Translations under genes and position numbers: made by a program
Notes under the pieces: model-generated
Database searches by the model: none
Told to the model about the DNA's origin: nothing
What the model saw: the letters and a program-made list of their open reading frames with translations, nothing else
Shown here: positions 1 through 7,707 of the stretch, one piece after another
Layout: each line of letters begins with the position of its first letter
How positions within the stretch are numbered: the first letter of the stretch is position 1
From: an uncultured Desulfatiglans sp.
GTDB taxonomy: Bacteria > Desulfobacterota > DSM-4660 > Desulfatiglandales > Desulfatiglandaceae
Direction: 5' to 3'
DNA: 49,306 nucleotides
NCBI GenBank assembly: GCA_900498135.1
Contig: LR026961.1
Span: 2,312,637-2,361,942 of the forward strand

Positions 1-79
1 GATTTCCTTGATATTGGCCAAAAATCCTCATTTCCGGATTGGAAACTTAGTCCTACCGCGAAATCATTTCCGGATGGAC
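1..79 (-). repeat. Palindromic repeat, copy 1 (cut by window edge)
   Basis: Right-hand part of the dispersed palindromic element described at 48575-48750, here in reverse orientation and truncated by the window start. It begins inside the arm containing TTGATATTGGCCAAAAATCC and ends with the terminal motif CATTTCCGGATGG. The same sequence recurs 182 bp downstream almost without change, so copies 1 to 3 form a tandem array. Open frames seen here are repeat-encoded and show no sign of being genes. Confidence 0.85.
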
Positions 80-87
80 ACTGTTTA

Positions 88-261
88 TTTTCCATCCCGA
101 AATCCTCTTTTTAGCCAATCTCGGCGTCAATCTGCACGTTTGCTTGTGCGGCGACCTGCAGGTCGCCTCCGCGTAAACGCTGGATTTCCTTGATATTGGC
201 CAAAAATCCTCATTTCCGGATTGGAAACTTAGTCCTACCGCGAAATCATTTCCGGATGGAC
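88..261 (-). repeat. Palindromic repeat, copy 2 (full length)
   Basis: Complete reverse-orientation copy. It starts with a variant of the terminal motif (TTTCCATCCCGAAATCC), passes through the central perfect palindrome GGCGACCTGCAGGTCGCC, and ends CATTTCCGGATGG. The tandem period to copy 3 is 182 bp. The two halves are imperfect reverse complements of each other, so the whole unit could fold as one long hairpin. Family relationship to the other copies is read directly from the sequence; function is unknown. Confidence 0.85.
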
Positions 262-269
262 ACTGTTTA

Positions 270-497
270 TTTTCCATCCCGAAATCCTCTTTTTAGCCGA
301 TCTCGGCGTCAATCTGCACGTTTGCTTGTGCGGCGACCTGCAGGTCATTTCCGTGCAACCGCTTGATTTCTTTGATATCGTCAAAATATGGACCCGCCGT
401 GAAGCGGTGGGACTGAGCACGCACAGCGTGTGAAGAAAAATCCTCATTTCCGGATTGGAAACCGGGTTCTACCGGTAAATCATTTCCAGATGAAACC
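270..497 (-). repeat. Palindromic repeat, copy 3 (interrupted)
   Basis: Third tandem reverse-orientation copy. The left half matches copies 1 and 2 up to the arm TTTGATATCGTCAAAA, is then interrupted by about 50 bp (388-437), and resumes with AAAATCCTCATTTCCGG. Its right end (GGAAACCGGGTTCTACC, then CATTTCCAGATGAAACC) has diverged more than in copies 1 and 2. The intervening block carries its own small hairpins and looks like a nested insertion. Confidence 0.75.
388..437. repeat. Small double-hairpin block inside repeat copy 3
   Basis: About 50 bp present only in this full copy. It contains two adjacent inverted repeats, CCGC-N6-GCGG (within CCCGCCGTGAAGCGGTGGG) and CACGC-ACA-GCGTG. The partial repeat at 17265-17340 begins with a sequence like the right edge of this block (GTGTGGAGAAAAAATCC), so the interrupted form may have given rise to that copy. 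Nested mobile palindrome is an inference. Confidence 0.45.
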
Positions 498-650
498 TAT
501 TTAAAAATTGCATTTTCGCATTAAAAAAATCGATTCATTGCAAAATTGCATGGTTTTGAGGTGCAACACTTATCGCATTCGCCCGATCCTCTGGTATAAG
601 GCCTCGTTTTTATAGCAATTTACGCTTTCATGTTGCCATTTCCGTTGCGT

Positions 651-666
651 TGGCACGAACGATGCT
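651..666 (+). promoter_or_regulatory. Candidate sigma-54 (-24/-12) promoter
   Basis: TGGCACGAACGATGCT matches the RpoN consensus TGGCACG-N4-TTGCW at every fixed position except one (A for the first T of the -12 element), with the GG and GC dinucleotides correctly spaced. It points at the NifX/Mrp/NifU-like cluster, whose first start codon is 341 bp downstream. A decayed repeat lies in between. Sigma-54 promoters need an enhancer-binding activator, and none is encoded in this window. Confidence 0.6.
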
Positions 667-779
667 TTCCTTCCAACCTATAGAGACGTCTGCATAGAAA
701 ACCCCTTCGGCAGTTGATGGTTTTCGGTTCGAAAAAGACCCCTTTTTCTGCCGGTGAGGCAATCATTCTTGGGGGGGTG

Positions 780-955
780 ATTTGTATCCGGAGTTGGATT
801 CACTGAAAACCTCGACGGTGACTGCGCGTTTGCGGGAAGGTGCCTATAGGCCGTCGGGCAAGCAATAATGGATGTCGAGATTGGCCAAGAGACGTTTTCC
901 GGAGGAGAATTCATCGGGGATAACCATTTCCGGCGCAGCCGGATGAATGAAACCG
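780..955 (+). repeat. Decayed palindromic repeat, copy 4
   Basis: Forward-orientation degenerate copy. Recognisable blocks in the right order are GTATCCGGAGTTGGATTC, GCGTTTGCGGGAAGG, a mutated centre, GGGCAAGCAA, then GTCGAGATTGGCCAAGAG and TTTCCGGAGGAGAATTC, and a last trace of the terminal motif near 922-953. It sits between the sigma-54 site and the first gene. A 47-codon frame (868-1011) inside it overlaps the next start as ATGA but is mostly repeat sequence. Confidence 0.6.
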
Positions 956-1007
956 ACGTGATCAGTATGGTGAAATACTGGCTGAAACGAAAGGAGATAG
1001 ACAGGGT

Positions 1008-1619
1008 ATGAAAGTAGCTCTCAGTGTCAGCGGCAATGATCTGGATGCGTCCATCGATCCGAGATTCGGGCGTTGTGCGCGGTTTATCGTTGTCGACCCG
1101 GAGACCATGGAATATGAGGTGTTCGACAACGGAAACATTGCGCTGGGCGGCGGCGCAGGCATCAATGCTGCGCAGTTCGTCGCTTCGAAGGGTGCCAATG
1201 TCGTGATCACCGGGAACTGCGGGCCGAATGCCATGCGGACCCTTTCCGCAGCGGGCGTTCGCGTAATCGTTGGACAGGGAGGGACGGTTCGCGAGGCCTT
1301 GGATCGATTTCGGCGCGGAGAGTTGGAAAGCACGACCAACGCGAACGTCAAAGACCATCATGGTCTTGGAGGCAATGCCGCCTATGGTCAGGGTTCCTTT
1401 GCCGGAAGGCAGGGGGGCGGGGGCGGCCGAGGCGGAGGTATGGGGTGTAGAACCGGCGGGGGCGGCAAAGGTTGGTCAGGGGACGTGCCGATGGAACAGA
1501 AGCAGCCGGCCGGCGGATCGAGTGCGGAGGACCTCCGGGAGCTGGGAGATAGTGTGAAAGCCCTGCGAAAACAATTGGAGGCCCTCGAAGCCCGGATGAA
1601 AGAGATGGGAAAGAGTTGA
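1008..1619 (+). CDS. NifX/NifB-C-terminal-like (dinitrogenase FeMo-cofactor biosynthesis) domain protein
   Basis: The first about 110 residues form a NifX-type domain: MKVALSVSGNDLDASIDPRFG opening, the F-G-R-C/F pattern, then GGGAGINAAQFVASKGANVV and a GGTVREALDRF ending. Members bind Fe-S or FeMo-co precursors in nitrogen fixers, but many lone copies have no assigned role. A Gly-rich linker (about residues 131-152, containing GCRTGGG) leads to a charged C-terminal helix (about 172-203) likely to form a coiled coil. The start is supported by AAGGAG upstream. First gene of a seven-gene same-strand cluster; no nifHDK is visible, so a nitrogenase role is not implied. Cytoplasmic. Confidence 0.85.
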   Translation: MKVALSVSGNDLDASIDPRFGRCARFIVVDPETMEYEVFDNGNIALGGGAGINAAQFVASKGANVVITGNCGPNAMRTLSAAGVRVIVGQGGTVREALDRFRRGELESTTNANVKDHHGLGGNAAYGQGSFAGRQGGGGGRGGGMGCRTGGGGKGWSGDVPMEQKQPAGGSSAEDLRELGDSVKALRKQLEALEARMKEMGKS

Positions 1620-1653
1620 CGCGACTGGCCGGATGTCTGGGGTGACGATTCCG

Positions 1654-2070
1654 ATGAAGGTTGCTATTCCAGTCTGGGAGGGCAAGGTTTCTCCTGTTTT
1701 TGACACGGCCTCGCGCGTGCTGGTGGTCGAGGTGCAGAATCGCTGCGAAATCACTCGATTCGAAGCGTTTCTCGAACCTGGCACGACCAATGGCCGCTGT
1801 TATTTTCTGCGGGGACTGGGTGTTGAAACGCTGATCTGCGGAGCTGTTACGAAAGCGGTCTCGCGGTTGCTCGCAGGCAGCGGGATCTCCGTTATCGCTT
1901 GGGTTTCGGGACCCGTGGAGGACGTGCTGCAGGCCTATCTGGACGGGACGCTTTTTCAGCCGCGCTTCCTTATGCCGGGTTGCCGCCATGAGCATCATCG
2001 TGGACGGCACGACGGGAAAGGACGTGGATGTGCGAAGCGTTCCCGGACGGTACAATCCGAAGACCGCTAA
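1654..2070 (+). CDS. Second NifX-like domain protein
   Basis: Short NifX-family protein of about 138 residues. The start at 1654 (MKVAIPVWEGKVSPVFDTA) matches the family opening; an in-frame GTG/ATG-type start 21 bases earlier would add only MSGVTIP and is less likely. The body carries the usual GVETLICGAVTKA and GPVEDVLQAYLDG segments. The tail is basic and His/Cys-rich (PGCRHEHHRGRHDGKGRGC), which could bind metal; that is inference. It follows the first NifX-like gene by 34 bp, so the two are probably co-transcribed. A 498-bp gap with a repeat separates it from the Mrp-like gene. Confidence 0.8.
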   Translation: MKVAIPVWEGKVSPVFDTASRVLVVEVQNRCEITRFEAFLEPGTTNGRCYFLRGLGVETLICGAVTKAVSRLLAGSGISVIAWVSGPVEDVLQAYLDGTLFQPRFLMPGCRHEHHRGRHDGKGRGCAKRSRTVQSEDR

Positions 2071-2367
2071 AAGGCTGCGGACCTGGGAAGGCTGTCAAGC
2101 GGGGTGATCGATTGCCGGAACGCCTCTCGAGGTTCGACACCATCCGCCGCCCATTCAAAGCGTATTTTTCGCCCGGCGGACGCGGCATGGCGGAGGAAGG
2201 CTTGTCTGCTGGTGCTTTTCATATTAGAATTCATTAATTTGACCATGGGAACCAAAACGGCCCTTTGTTTGACGCCGGCGCGCGCTGCACAAGATGCTTC
2301 TGGGAACCCGGCGGCCTGCAAAACTAGGCGATCCAGACCGGCTCCGGCCGGCATAGCGAGTGGGATA

Positions 2368-2510
2368 GTTTCCAATCCGGAAATGAGGATTTTTGGCTAA
2401 TATCAAGGAAATCAATCGTTTGCGTGGAGGCGACCTGGTGGTCACCGCACAAGCAAACGTGCAGATTGACGCCGAGATTGGCCAAAAAGGCCATTTCCGG
2501 ATGGAAACGA
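2368..2510 (+). repeat. Palindromic repeat, copy 5
   Basis: Full 143-bp forward copy from GTTTCCAATCCGGAAATG to CATTTCCGGATGGAAACG. The centre is changed to GGCGACCTGGTGGTCACC, so the perfect central palindrome is damaged while both arms are kept. It ends 58 bp before the Mrp-like gene. The rest of the 2071-2568 gap shows no credible gene; an open frame running through 2104-2400 ends in repeat sequence and is not supported. Confidence 0.9.
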
Positions 2511-2568
2511 GATAGAAGGGGCGTTTGCGGACCTACATCACTATAGGGAAAAGGGAGGTTTTTGAAAT

Positions 2569-3822
2569 ATGAGCGCTCAACAAAAAGGTGGTGCCGGCTC
2601 GATCCAACAGCAGGCCCATGAGATTCAGGATCTGGAGATCAAGGAGCGGCTGGCGCATATCAAGAATAAGATCCTTGTCATGAGTGGGAAGGGGGGGGTC
2701 GGCAAGAGCAGCGTTGCCGCTTATCTTGCCGTTGGCTTGGCGAGACGCGGGTTCAAGGTCGGGCTCATGGATGTGGATTTGCACGGCCCCAGCATCCCGA
2801 GGATGCTCGGACTGCAGGGGACGATCGGTGAAGGCAGCCGTTCAGGAAAGGCCAAACCGGTCCAGTACATGCCGAACATGGAGGTGATATCCATCGAAAC
2901 GCTGCTGGGGGACGACAAGGATGTCGCGACCATCTGGCGAGGGCCCCTGAAGATCGGCGTCATTCGGCAGTTCATCTCCGATCTGGAGTGGATGGACCTC
3001 GACTACATGGTGATCGATTCGCCCCCGGGAACCGGCGATGAACCGCTTACGGTGGCCCAGACGATTCCCGATGCGAAGGCGCTGATCGTGACCACCCCTC
3101 AGGAGGTCAGCCTTGCGGATGTGCGGAAATCGATCCATTTCTGCCGCCAGGTCAAGATGGACATCCTTGGCCTGGTGGAAAACATGAGCGGGCTGAAATG
3201 CCCGCATTGCGGTGAGGTGATCCCTCTGTTCATGGAGCACGGCGGCATGCTCACCGCAAAGCGCGAGGGCCTGCGTTTTCTGGCGAGCCTGCCGATCGAA
3301 CCCCAGGTGGTGCTGAACGGTGATTCCGGAAAAATGGTGGTCCTCGACCAGCCCGACCTGCCCTATGCCCAGGCCTTCAACAAGATGGTCGATCAGATCG
3401 TCGAACTGATGCCTGCGGGCGGTCAGACATCCGTGGCGCAGGAGGCAGGGGGCGAGGGCGGCCGGGCGGCAGCGGCTGAAGATAACCGCAAAATGGTGGT
3501 CGTTCCGGTTATAGAAGGCAAACTGTCCGCTCATTTCGGTCATTCGGAACAGTTCGCCTTCGTTCTTACGGAGGGCGGCAAGATCGTAAATATGGACCTG
3601 CGCACCCCGCCTCCCCATCAGCCGGGCGTCATTCCGCAGTGGCTTCACGATCAGGGTGCCAACGTCGTGATAGCAGGCGGGCTGGGCGAGATGGCTCAGC
3701 AGGCCTTGCGCGAAAAGGATATCGAGGTGATCGTGGGCGCCCCCATGGGGACCGCGGAATCTCTTGTCAATCAGTATCTGGCGGATGCGCTCGTGACAGG
3801 CGCCAATGTCTGCGATCATTAG
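2569..3822 (+). CDS. Mrp/NBP35-type P-loop ATPase fused to a C-terminal NifX-like domain
   Basis: 417 residues. Residues about 30-285 are an Mrp/ApbC/NBP35-family ATPase that carries or transfers Fe-S clusters: deviant Walker A SGKGGVGKSS (39-48), switch region MDVDLHGPSIPRML (67-80), Walker B-like YMVIDSPPGTGDEP, and the conserved CPHC pair (211-214) that binds a bridging cluster in the dimer. Residues about 305-417 are a NifX-type domain (VVPVIEGKLSAHFGHSEQF, ANVVIAGGLGEMA). Both domains are intact and in one frame. The start is preceded by GGGAGG. It ends 33 bp before the zinc-ribbon gene. The fusion suggests the ATPase passes clusters to, or receives them from, the NifX module (inference). 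Confidence 0.9.
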   Translation: MSAQQKGGAGSIQQQAHEIQDLEIKERLAHIKNKILVMSGKGGVGKSSVAAYLAVGLARRGFKVGLMDVDLHGPSIPRMLGLQGTIGEGSRSGKAKPVQYMPNMEVISIETLLGDDKDVATIWRGPLKIGVIRQFISDLEWMDLDYMVIDSPPGTGDEPLTVAQTIPDAKALIVTTPQEVSLADVRKSIHFCRQVKMDILGLVENMSGLKCPHCGEVIPLFMEHGGMLTAKREGLRFLASLPIEPQVVLNGDSGKMVVLDQPDLPYAQAFNKMVDQIVELMPAGGQTSVAQEAGGEGGRAAAAEDNRKMVVVPVIEGKLSAHFGHSEQFAFVLTEGGKIVNMDLRTPPPHQPGVIPQWLHDQGANVVIAGGLGEMAQQALREKDIEVIVGAPMGTAESLVNQYLADALVTGANVCDH

Positions 3823-3855
3823 GCCGCACCGCCCGGTATAGGAAGGAGGTACGAC

Positions 3856-4071
3856 ATGACACCACAAGGACAGGGCTCGGGAGAGGACCAGAGCAGAGGC
3901 AGAGGTCAGGAGCTATCGGGAAAAGGCCGGGGTGCCGGCGGCGGGCGTGGTCTCGGGCCAGGTGGTGAATGTGCGTGCCCCCAGTGCGGGGAGCGGTTGC
4001 CGCATGAGCGGGGGGTGCCCTGCTTCGAGCTGAAGTGCCCGAAGTGCGGCACCCCGATGACACGTGTTTAG
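3856..4071 (+). CDS. Small zinc-ribbon protein
   Basis: 71 residues with a strong Shine-Dalgarno (GGAAGGAGG). The first half is Gly/Arg-rich and probably disordered. The second half has two Cys pairs in a ribbon pattern, [17 protein letters not shown] then [12 protein letters not shown], giving CxxC...C...CxxC. Similar tiny proteins often accompany NifX/Mrp gene sets in anaerobes. The ligands could hold zinc or an Fe-S cluster; the sequence alone does not decide. Its position between the Mrp fusion and the NifU-like gene suggests a partner role in the same system. Confidence 0.8.
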
Positions 4072-4283
4072 CATGCCCGGCGCGCCTGAAGACGGCTTGT
4101 GCTTCCGGCGTTGTTGAGACATAATGCCTCCAGGGTGTACCCATCCGGCTGATTTGCGGTGGACGGTCTCTTGACGGGTTCTTTCGATGAAGAGCAGGCT
4201 GTCCGTTCGGCCGAAGCCGTTCCCGGGAGTCGGTTGTCCGGCGGGAGTGCCCTATTTCTCTACAGAGGAGGATGGTTCGATCC

Positions 4284-4745
4284 ATGAAAGGTGATTTGGA
4301 GGATTTCGTTCAGGAACTTCAGGAAAAGATCTTCGAAGAGACCAAAGCGACTTACGGCGAGGCTGCCTTCGAGCGATGGCTCAACCCGAAATACCACGGA
4401 CGAATGGAGGATGCCGATGGATACGCACGCGTACGAGGGTCGTGCGGCGATACGATGGAAATCTTCCTGAAATTTGAAGGGGACAAGGTTGGGACAGCCC
4501 TTTTCGATACGGATGGTTGCGGATCGAGCGCCGTCTGTGGATCGTTCGCGGCTGAGATGTCTCTGGGCAAGACCCCTGACGAACTGATCGACCTGACCGG
4601 TGAAGCGATTCTTGAAAGATTGGGCGGTCTGCCGGAGGAAGAGCAGCACTGTGCGATGCTCGCGGGCGAAACCCTCCAGGAAGCCTTGAACGACTATATG
4701 CTGAAACAGACGAGGAAGGCAGGTGGACCCTCGGAAAGAGGTTGA
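4284..4745 (+). CDS. IscU/NifU-N-like iron-sulfur scaffold protein
   Basis: 153 residues. The three scaffold cysteines are in their expected settings: GSCGDTM (C54), DGCGSS (C79) and EQHCAML (C123), matching the GACGD, YGCGS and LHCSMLA signatures of IscU/NifU. An extra Cys (C85) follows. The N-terminal 40 residues differ from canonical IscU, and no C-terminal NifU thioredoxin-like domain is present. Start chosen at 4284 because GAGGAGG lies 12 bases upstream; the ATG at 4272 is too close to it. Ends 5 bp before the first ferredoxin-ATPase gene. Expected to assemble Fe-S clusters for the neighbouring proteins (inference). No cysteine desulfurase is visible. Confidence 0.8.
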   Translation: MKGDLEDFVQELQEKIFEETKATYGEAAFERWLNPKYHGRMEDADGYARVRGSCGDTMEIFLKFEGDKVGTALFDTDGCGSSAVCGSFAAEMSLGKTPDELIDLTGEAILERLGGLPEEEQHCAMLAGETLQEALNDYMLKQTRKAGGPSERG

Positions 4746-4750
4746 AAGAC

Positions 4751-5605
4751 ATGATTATCAGCGTAGCCAGCGGTAAAGGGGGGACAGGCAAGACGACCAT
4801 TGCGACCAATCTGGCCCTTTCCCTGGACGATCCCTTGGTATTTCTGGATTGTGACGTAGAGGAACCGAACGCGCATCTTTTTCTTCAGGCTGATCTGGGA
4901 GAACCCGAAGTTTCGACGACTCCGGTCCCCCTGGTCGATGAGGACAAGTGCACGCTGTGCGGGAAGTGCGGTGAGATCTGCCAGTTCAAGGCCATCGTCG
5001 TAATCGGCGAGACGGTCTTGCCTTTTGAGGAGCTTTGCCATAGCTGCGGGGGCTGTATGGAGGTGTGTCCCGAGGACGCGATCAGCGAAAAGCCGCGCGA
5101 ACTCGGTGTGATCGAAGAAGGCCGGCGGAATGGCATACGCTTCATTCACGGCCGGTTGCGGATAGGAGAGGCCATGGCGCCCCCGCTGATCAAAAAGGTT
5201 CGGGCCAGGGCCCCTCTGGATGGGTTGACCATCATCGACGCCCCTCCCGGTACGTCATGTCCGGTGATCGCTGCCATGAAGGGGGCGGACTTCATTCTCC
5301 TGGTGACGGAGCCGACGCCTTTCGGCCTCCATGATTTGAAGCTCGCGGTCGGAGCCGTGCGCGTGCTGGGTATCCCGTGCGGCCTCGTGATCAACCGGTC
5401 GGACCTTGGGGACCGAAAGGTCTATGACTACGCAAAGGAAGAAGGCATTCCCATCCTGATGGAAATCCCGTTCGATCGAAAGATCGCTGAGGCTTACTCC
5501 CGCGGGGTCCCTGTAGTGGAGGCGTTTCCCGAGTGGAAAGAGCGGTTTGTCAGACTCTATCAGGATATCCAGGATGGTGCAGTTGGGAAGGGGGTGCCGG
5601 CATGA
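4751..5605 (+). CDS. MinD/ParA-type ATPase with inserted 2x[4Fe-4S] ferredoxin domain (first of pair)
   Basis: 284 residues. Deviant Walker A SGKGGTGKTT (7-16), then a two-cluster ferredoxin inserted at about 60-115: CTLCGKCGEIC (C67, C70, C73, C77) and CHSCGGCMEVC (C96, C99, C102, C106). Walker B region IIDAPPGTSCPV follows. The family is widespread in anaerobes and poorly characterised; it is thought to couple ATP hydrolysis to Fe-S or electron handling. Start 4751 has an AGAGG site 8 bases upstream. The next gene starts by ATGA overlap, so the two proteins are translationally coupled and may form a heterodimer, as this subfamily usually occurs in pairs. Confidence 0.9.
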   Translation: MIISVASGKGGTGKTTIATNLALSLDDPLVFLDCDVEEPNAHLFLQADLGEPEVSTTPVPLVDEDKCTLCGKCGEICQFKAIVVIGETVLPFEELCHSCGGCMEVCPEDAISEKPRELGVIEEGRRNGIRFIHGRLRIGEAMAPPLIKKVRARAPLDGLTIIDAPPGTSCPVIAAMKGADFILLVTEPTPFGLHDLKLAVGAVRVLGIPCGLVINRSDLGDRKVYDYAKEEGIPILMEIPFDRKIAEAYSRGVPVVEAFPEWKERFVRLYQDIQDGAVGKGVPA

Positions 5606-6468
5606 AGGAGCTCGTGGTTATCAGCGGTAAAGGGGGAACGGGTAAGACGAGCCTCGTCGCTGCCTTTGCCGCCCTGGCGAAGGACAAGGTCATGGCCGAT
5701 GCGGATGTGGATGCGGCCGACCTGCATTTGATTCTGGATCCGCATGTCCAGGAGAGCCATGGATTCGAAAGCGGCCGGACGGCGGTGATCGTGCCGGAGC
5801 GCTGTACGCAGTGCGGGCTGTGCCGCGACCTGTGCCGGTTCGACGCCATCAGCGAGACGTTCGAGGTGGACTCGATCGACTGCGAAGGCTGCGGGGTCTG
5901 CGTGTATTTCTGTCCGGAAAAGGCGGTGGATTTCCCTTTGAACCGTTGCGGGGACTGGTTTGTGTCCGACACCCGCTTGGGTCCCATGGTGCATGCGCGG
6001 CTGGGGATCGCCGAGGAGAATTCGGGGAAGCTGGTTACCCTGGTGAGGCAGGAGGCTAAAAAAATCGCCGAAGAGAACAATCTCGGGCTGATCCTGACCG
6101 ACGGCCCCCCGGGCGTCGGTTGCCCTGTCATCGCTGCAATCGGTGGGGCTGCGGGCCTCCTGATCGTCACCGAGCCGACCGTTTCAGGTCGGCATGACAT
6201 GATGCGGGTGGCGCAGCTAGCCGGGCACTTCGGTGTCCCCGCCATGGTGTGTGTGAACAAGTACGATCTCAATGTGGAACAGACGGAATGCATCGAGGCC
6301 TTTGCGCGCGAGAACGGGATCAAGGTTCTTGACCGCGTACCCTTTGATCCGGTGTTCACCCGGTCTATGGTCGTCGGCCAGACCATTTTGGAATACGACG
6401 AGGGGTCGGAGGCGGTTGAAAGCGTGAGATCCATCTGGAACCAGTGCTCCGAGGTCCTGGGTCTTTGA
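5602..6468 (+). CDS. MinD/ParA-type ATPase with inserted 2x[4Fe-4S] ferredoxin domain (second of pair)
   Basis: 288 residues, paralogue of the upstream gene. Walker A SGKGGTGKTS (8-17); ferredoxin sites CTQCGLCRDLC (C68, C71, C74, C78) and CEGCGVCVYFC (C94, C97, C100, C104); Walker B region LTDGPPGVGCPV. The ATG at 5602 overlaps the previous stop as ATGA, which fixes the start; an upstream in-frame start would lie deep inside the neighbour. Last gene of the cluster, followed after 80 bp by a stem-loop. Role in metal-cofactor assembly or electron transfer is inferred from family and context. Confidence 0.9.
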   Translation: MKELVVISGKGGTGKTSLVAAFAALAKDKVMADADVDAADLHLILDPHVQESHGFESGRTAVIVPERCTQCGLCRDLCRFDAISETFEVDSIDCEGCGVCVYFCPEKAVDFPLNRCGDWFVSDTRLGPMVHARLGIAEENSGKLVTLVRQEAKKIAEENNLGLILTDGPPGVGCPVIAAIGGAAGLLIVTEPTVSGRHDMMRVAQLAGHFGVPAMVCVNKYDLNVEQTECIEAFARENGIKVLDRVPFDPVFTRSMVVGQTILEYDEGSEAVESVRSIWNQCSEVLGL

Positions 6469-6548
6469 TGCGGTCTCGGGCGCCTGCCGGCTGTTGGGCC
6501 TGGCTTTAACGTTGATGGTTCTTCCTGCAGCACCTCCCTCCTGAAGGT

Positions 6549-6572
6549 CGAGGGGCCTCTGAAGGCCCCTCG
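6549..6572. terminator. Stem-loop between convergent genes
   Basis: Perfect 10-bp stem CGAGGGGCCT / AGGCCCCTCG with a 4-base loop CTGA. It lies between the end of the NifX/Mrp cluster and the end of argC, which converge. There is no clear T-run on either side, so termination may be weak or may act as an RNA-stabilising end. Confidence 0.6.
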
Positions 6573-6645
6573 GCCGCATACCTTGCAACGGATTTCTCTC
6601 GGTCGATCAACGAAATCCACGCCGGTCCGCGAGTTCCACCAGGCA

Positions 6646-7707
6646 TCAGGGAAAGATGCCGGGGTTCATCAGTCCAGCCGTTTCATCCAGGCCGAACATG
6701 ATGTTCATGTTCTGCACGGCGCTGCCTGCCTGCCCTTTGACGAGGTTGTCGATGTGGCTGACGACGATCAGCTTGCCGGTTCTGTCATCGATGTTGAGGC
6801 TCAGGTTGCAGAAATTGCTGCCGCGCACGTTGACGCTGCTCTGGGGCTTGTCGGGGCCGAAGACTCGGACGAAGACGTCTTTTCCGTAAAAGGATCGATA
6901 GGCGTCGAGGATCTCTGGAAGGCCTTGTCCGGGCTTCAGACTGCCGTAGATGGTGGAAAGGATCCCTCGACAGAGGGGGACGACATGGGGTGTGAAGGTG
7001 AGGGTGATCGCTGCGCCGGCCAAAAGCCCCAACTCTCTTTCGATCTCGTAGACGTGTTGGTGTCCGGAGATCCTGTAAGCGTTCATGGCCTCATAGCGTG
7101 CCGGGTAGTGGAAGGTGGGCGAGGGCTTTTTCCCCGCTCCGGACACGCCTGTCTTGGCGTCGCAGATGATGCCCTCCAGGTCGATCAGGCCCTCTTTGAC
7201 GGCGGGGGCCAGGCCCAGGATGCAGCTGACCGCAAAACAGCCGGGGTTTCCCACGAGATCCGACCGGGAGATCCCGTCGCGGTGGAGCTCCGCCAGACCG
7301 TAGACGCTCTGGGGCAGAATATCCGGCGATGCATGGGGTTGGGTCCTTCCGATCCGGGCGGCATATCCTGCATACGTGTCTGGGTCGTTGAAGCGGAAAT
7401 CGCCGCTGTAATCGACGACCTTGGTGCCTTTACGGAGCCACTTCGGGCCTTCCTTCTGACCGACGCCGTCCGGCGTGGCGAAAAAGACCACATCGAAGTC
7501 TTCGGGCAGCTCGGGGTCTTGAGGACTGCGCAGCGGGAGGTCGCAGAAGCCGGTCAAATGGGGGTAGAGGTCGCTGATCGCCTTGCCGATGTCCTGCTGG
7601 TCGATCAGGGCCGCGATCTCGACTTCGGGGTGGCGGTTGAGGAGCTCTATGGCACCACAGCCGCCGTACCCGCCGGCGCCGATGATGCCTACCTTGATCT
7701 TTTTCAT
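6646..7707 (-). CDS. argC: N-acetyl-gamma-glutamyl-phosphate reductase
   Basis: 353 residues. Third step of arginine biosynthesis: NADPH-dependent reduction of N-acetylglutamyl phosphate to the semialdehyde. N-terminal NADP-binding GAGGYGG motif, active-site cysteine in GNPGCFAVS, and the C-terminal PHVVPLCRGIL and RGSNFCNLS segments. Start placed at 7707 (MKKIKVGIIGAGG) because GAGGT lies 8 bases upstream; a start five codons earlier lacks a ribosome site. The variant length fits the long ArgC type. Stands 102 bp downstream of the YchF-like gene on the same strand; no other arg gene is in view apart from carB. Confidence 0.93.
   Translation of the reverse strand: MKKIKVGIIGAGGYGGCGAIELLNRHPEVEIAALIDQQDIGKAISDLYPHLTGFCDLPLRSPQDPELPEDFDVVFFATPDGVGQKEGPKWLRKGTKVVDYSGDFRFNDPDTYAGYAARIGRTQPHASPDILPQSVYGLAELHRDGISRSDLVGNPGCFAVSCILGLAPAVKEGLIDLEGIICDAKTGVSGAGKKPSPTFHYPARYEAMNAYRISGHQHVYEIERELGLLAGAAITLTFTPHVVPLCRGILSTIYGSLKPGQGLPEILDAYRSFYGKDVFVRVFGPDKPQSSVNVRGSNFCNLSLNIDDRTGKLIVVSHIDNLVKGQAGSAVQNMNIMFGLDETAGLMNPGIFP

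Noticed and set aside
1-497. CRISPR array
   Set aside because: The repeat period is 182 bp and the 'spacers' are themselves conserved repeat sequence; no cas genes are present.
868-1011. 47-codon frame overlapping the first NifX-like start as ATGA
   Set aside because: Most of it is a decayed copy of the palindromic repeat, and I see no conserved protein features.
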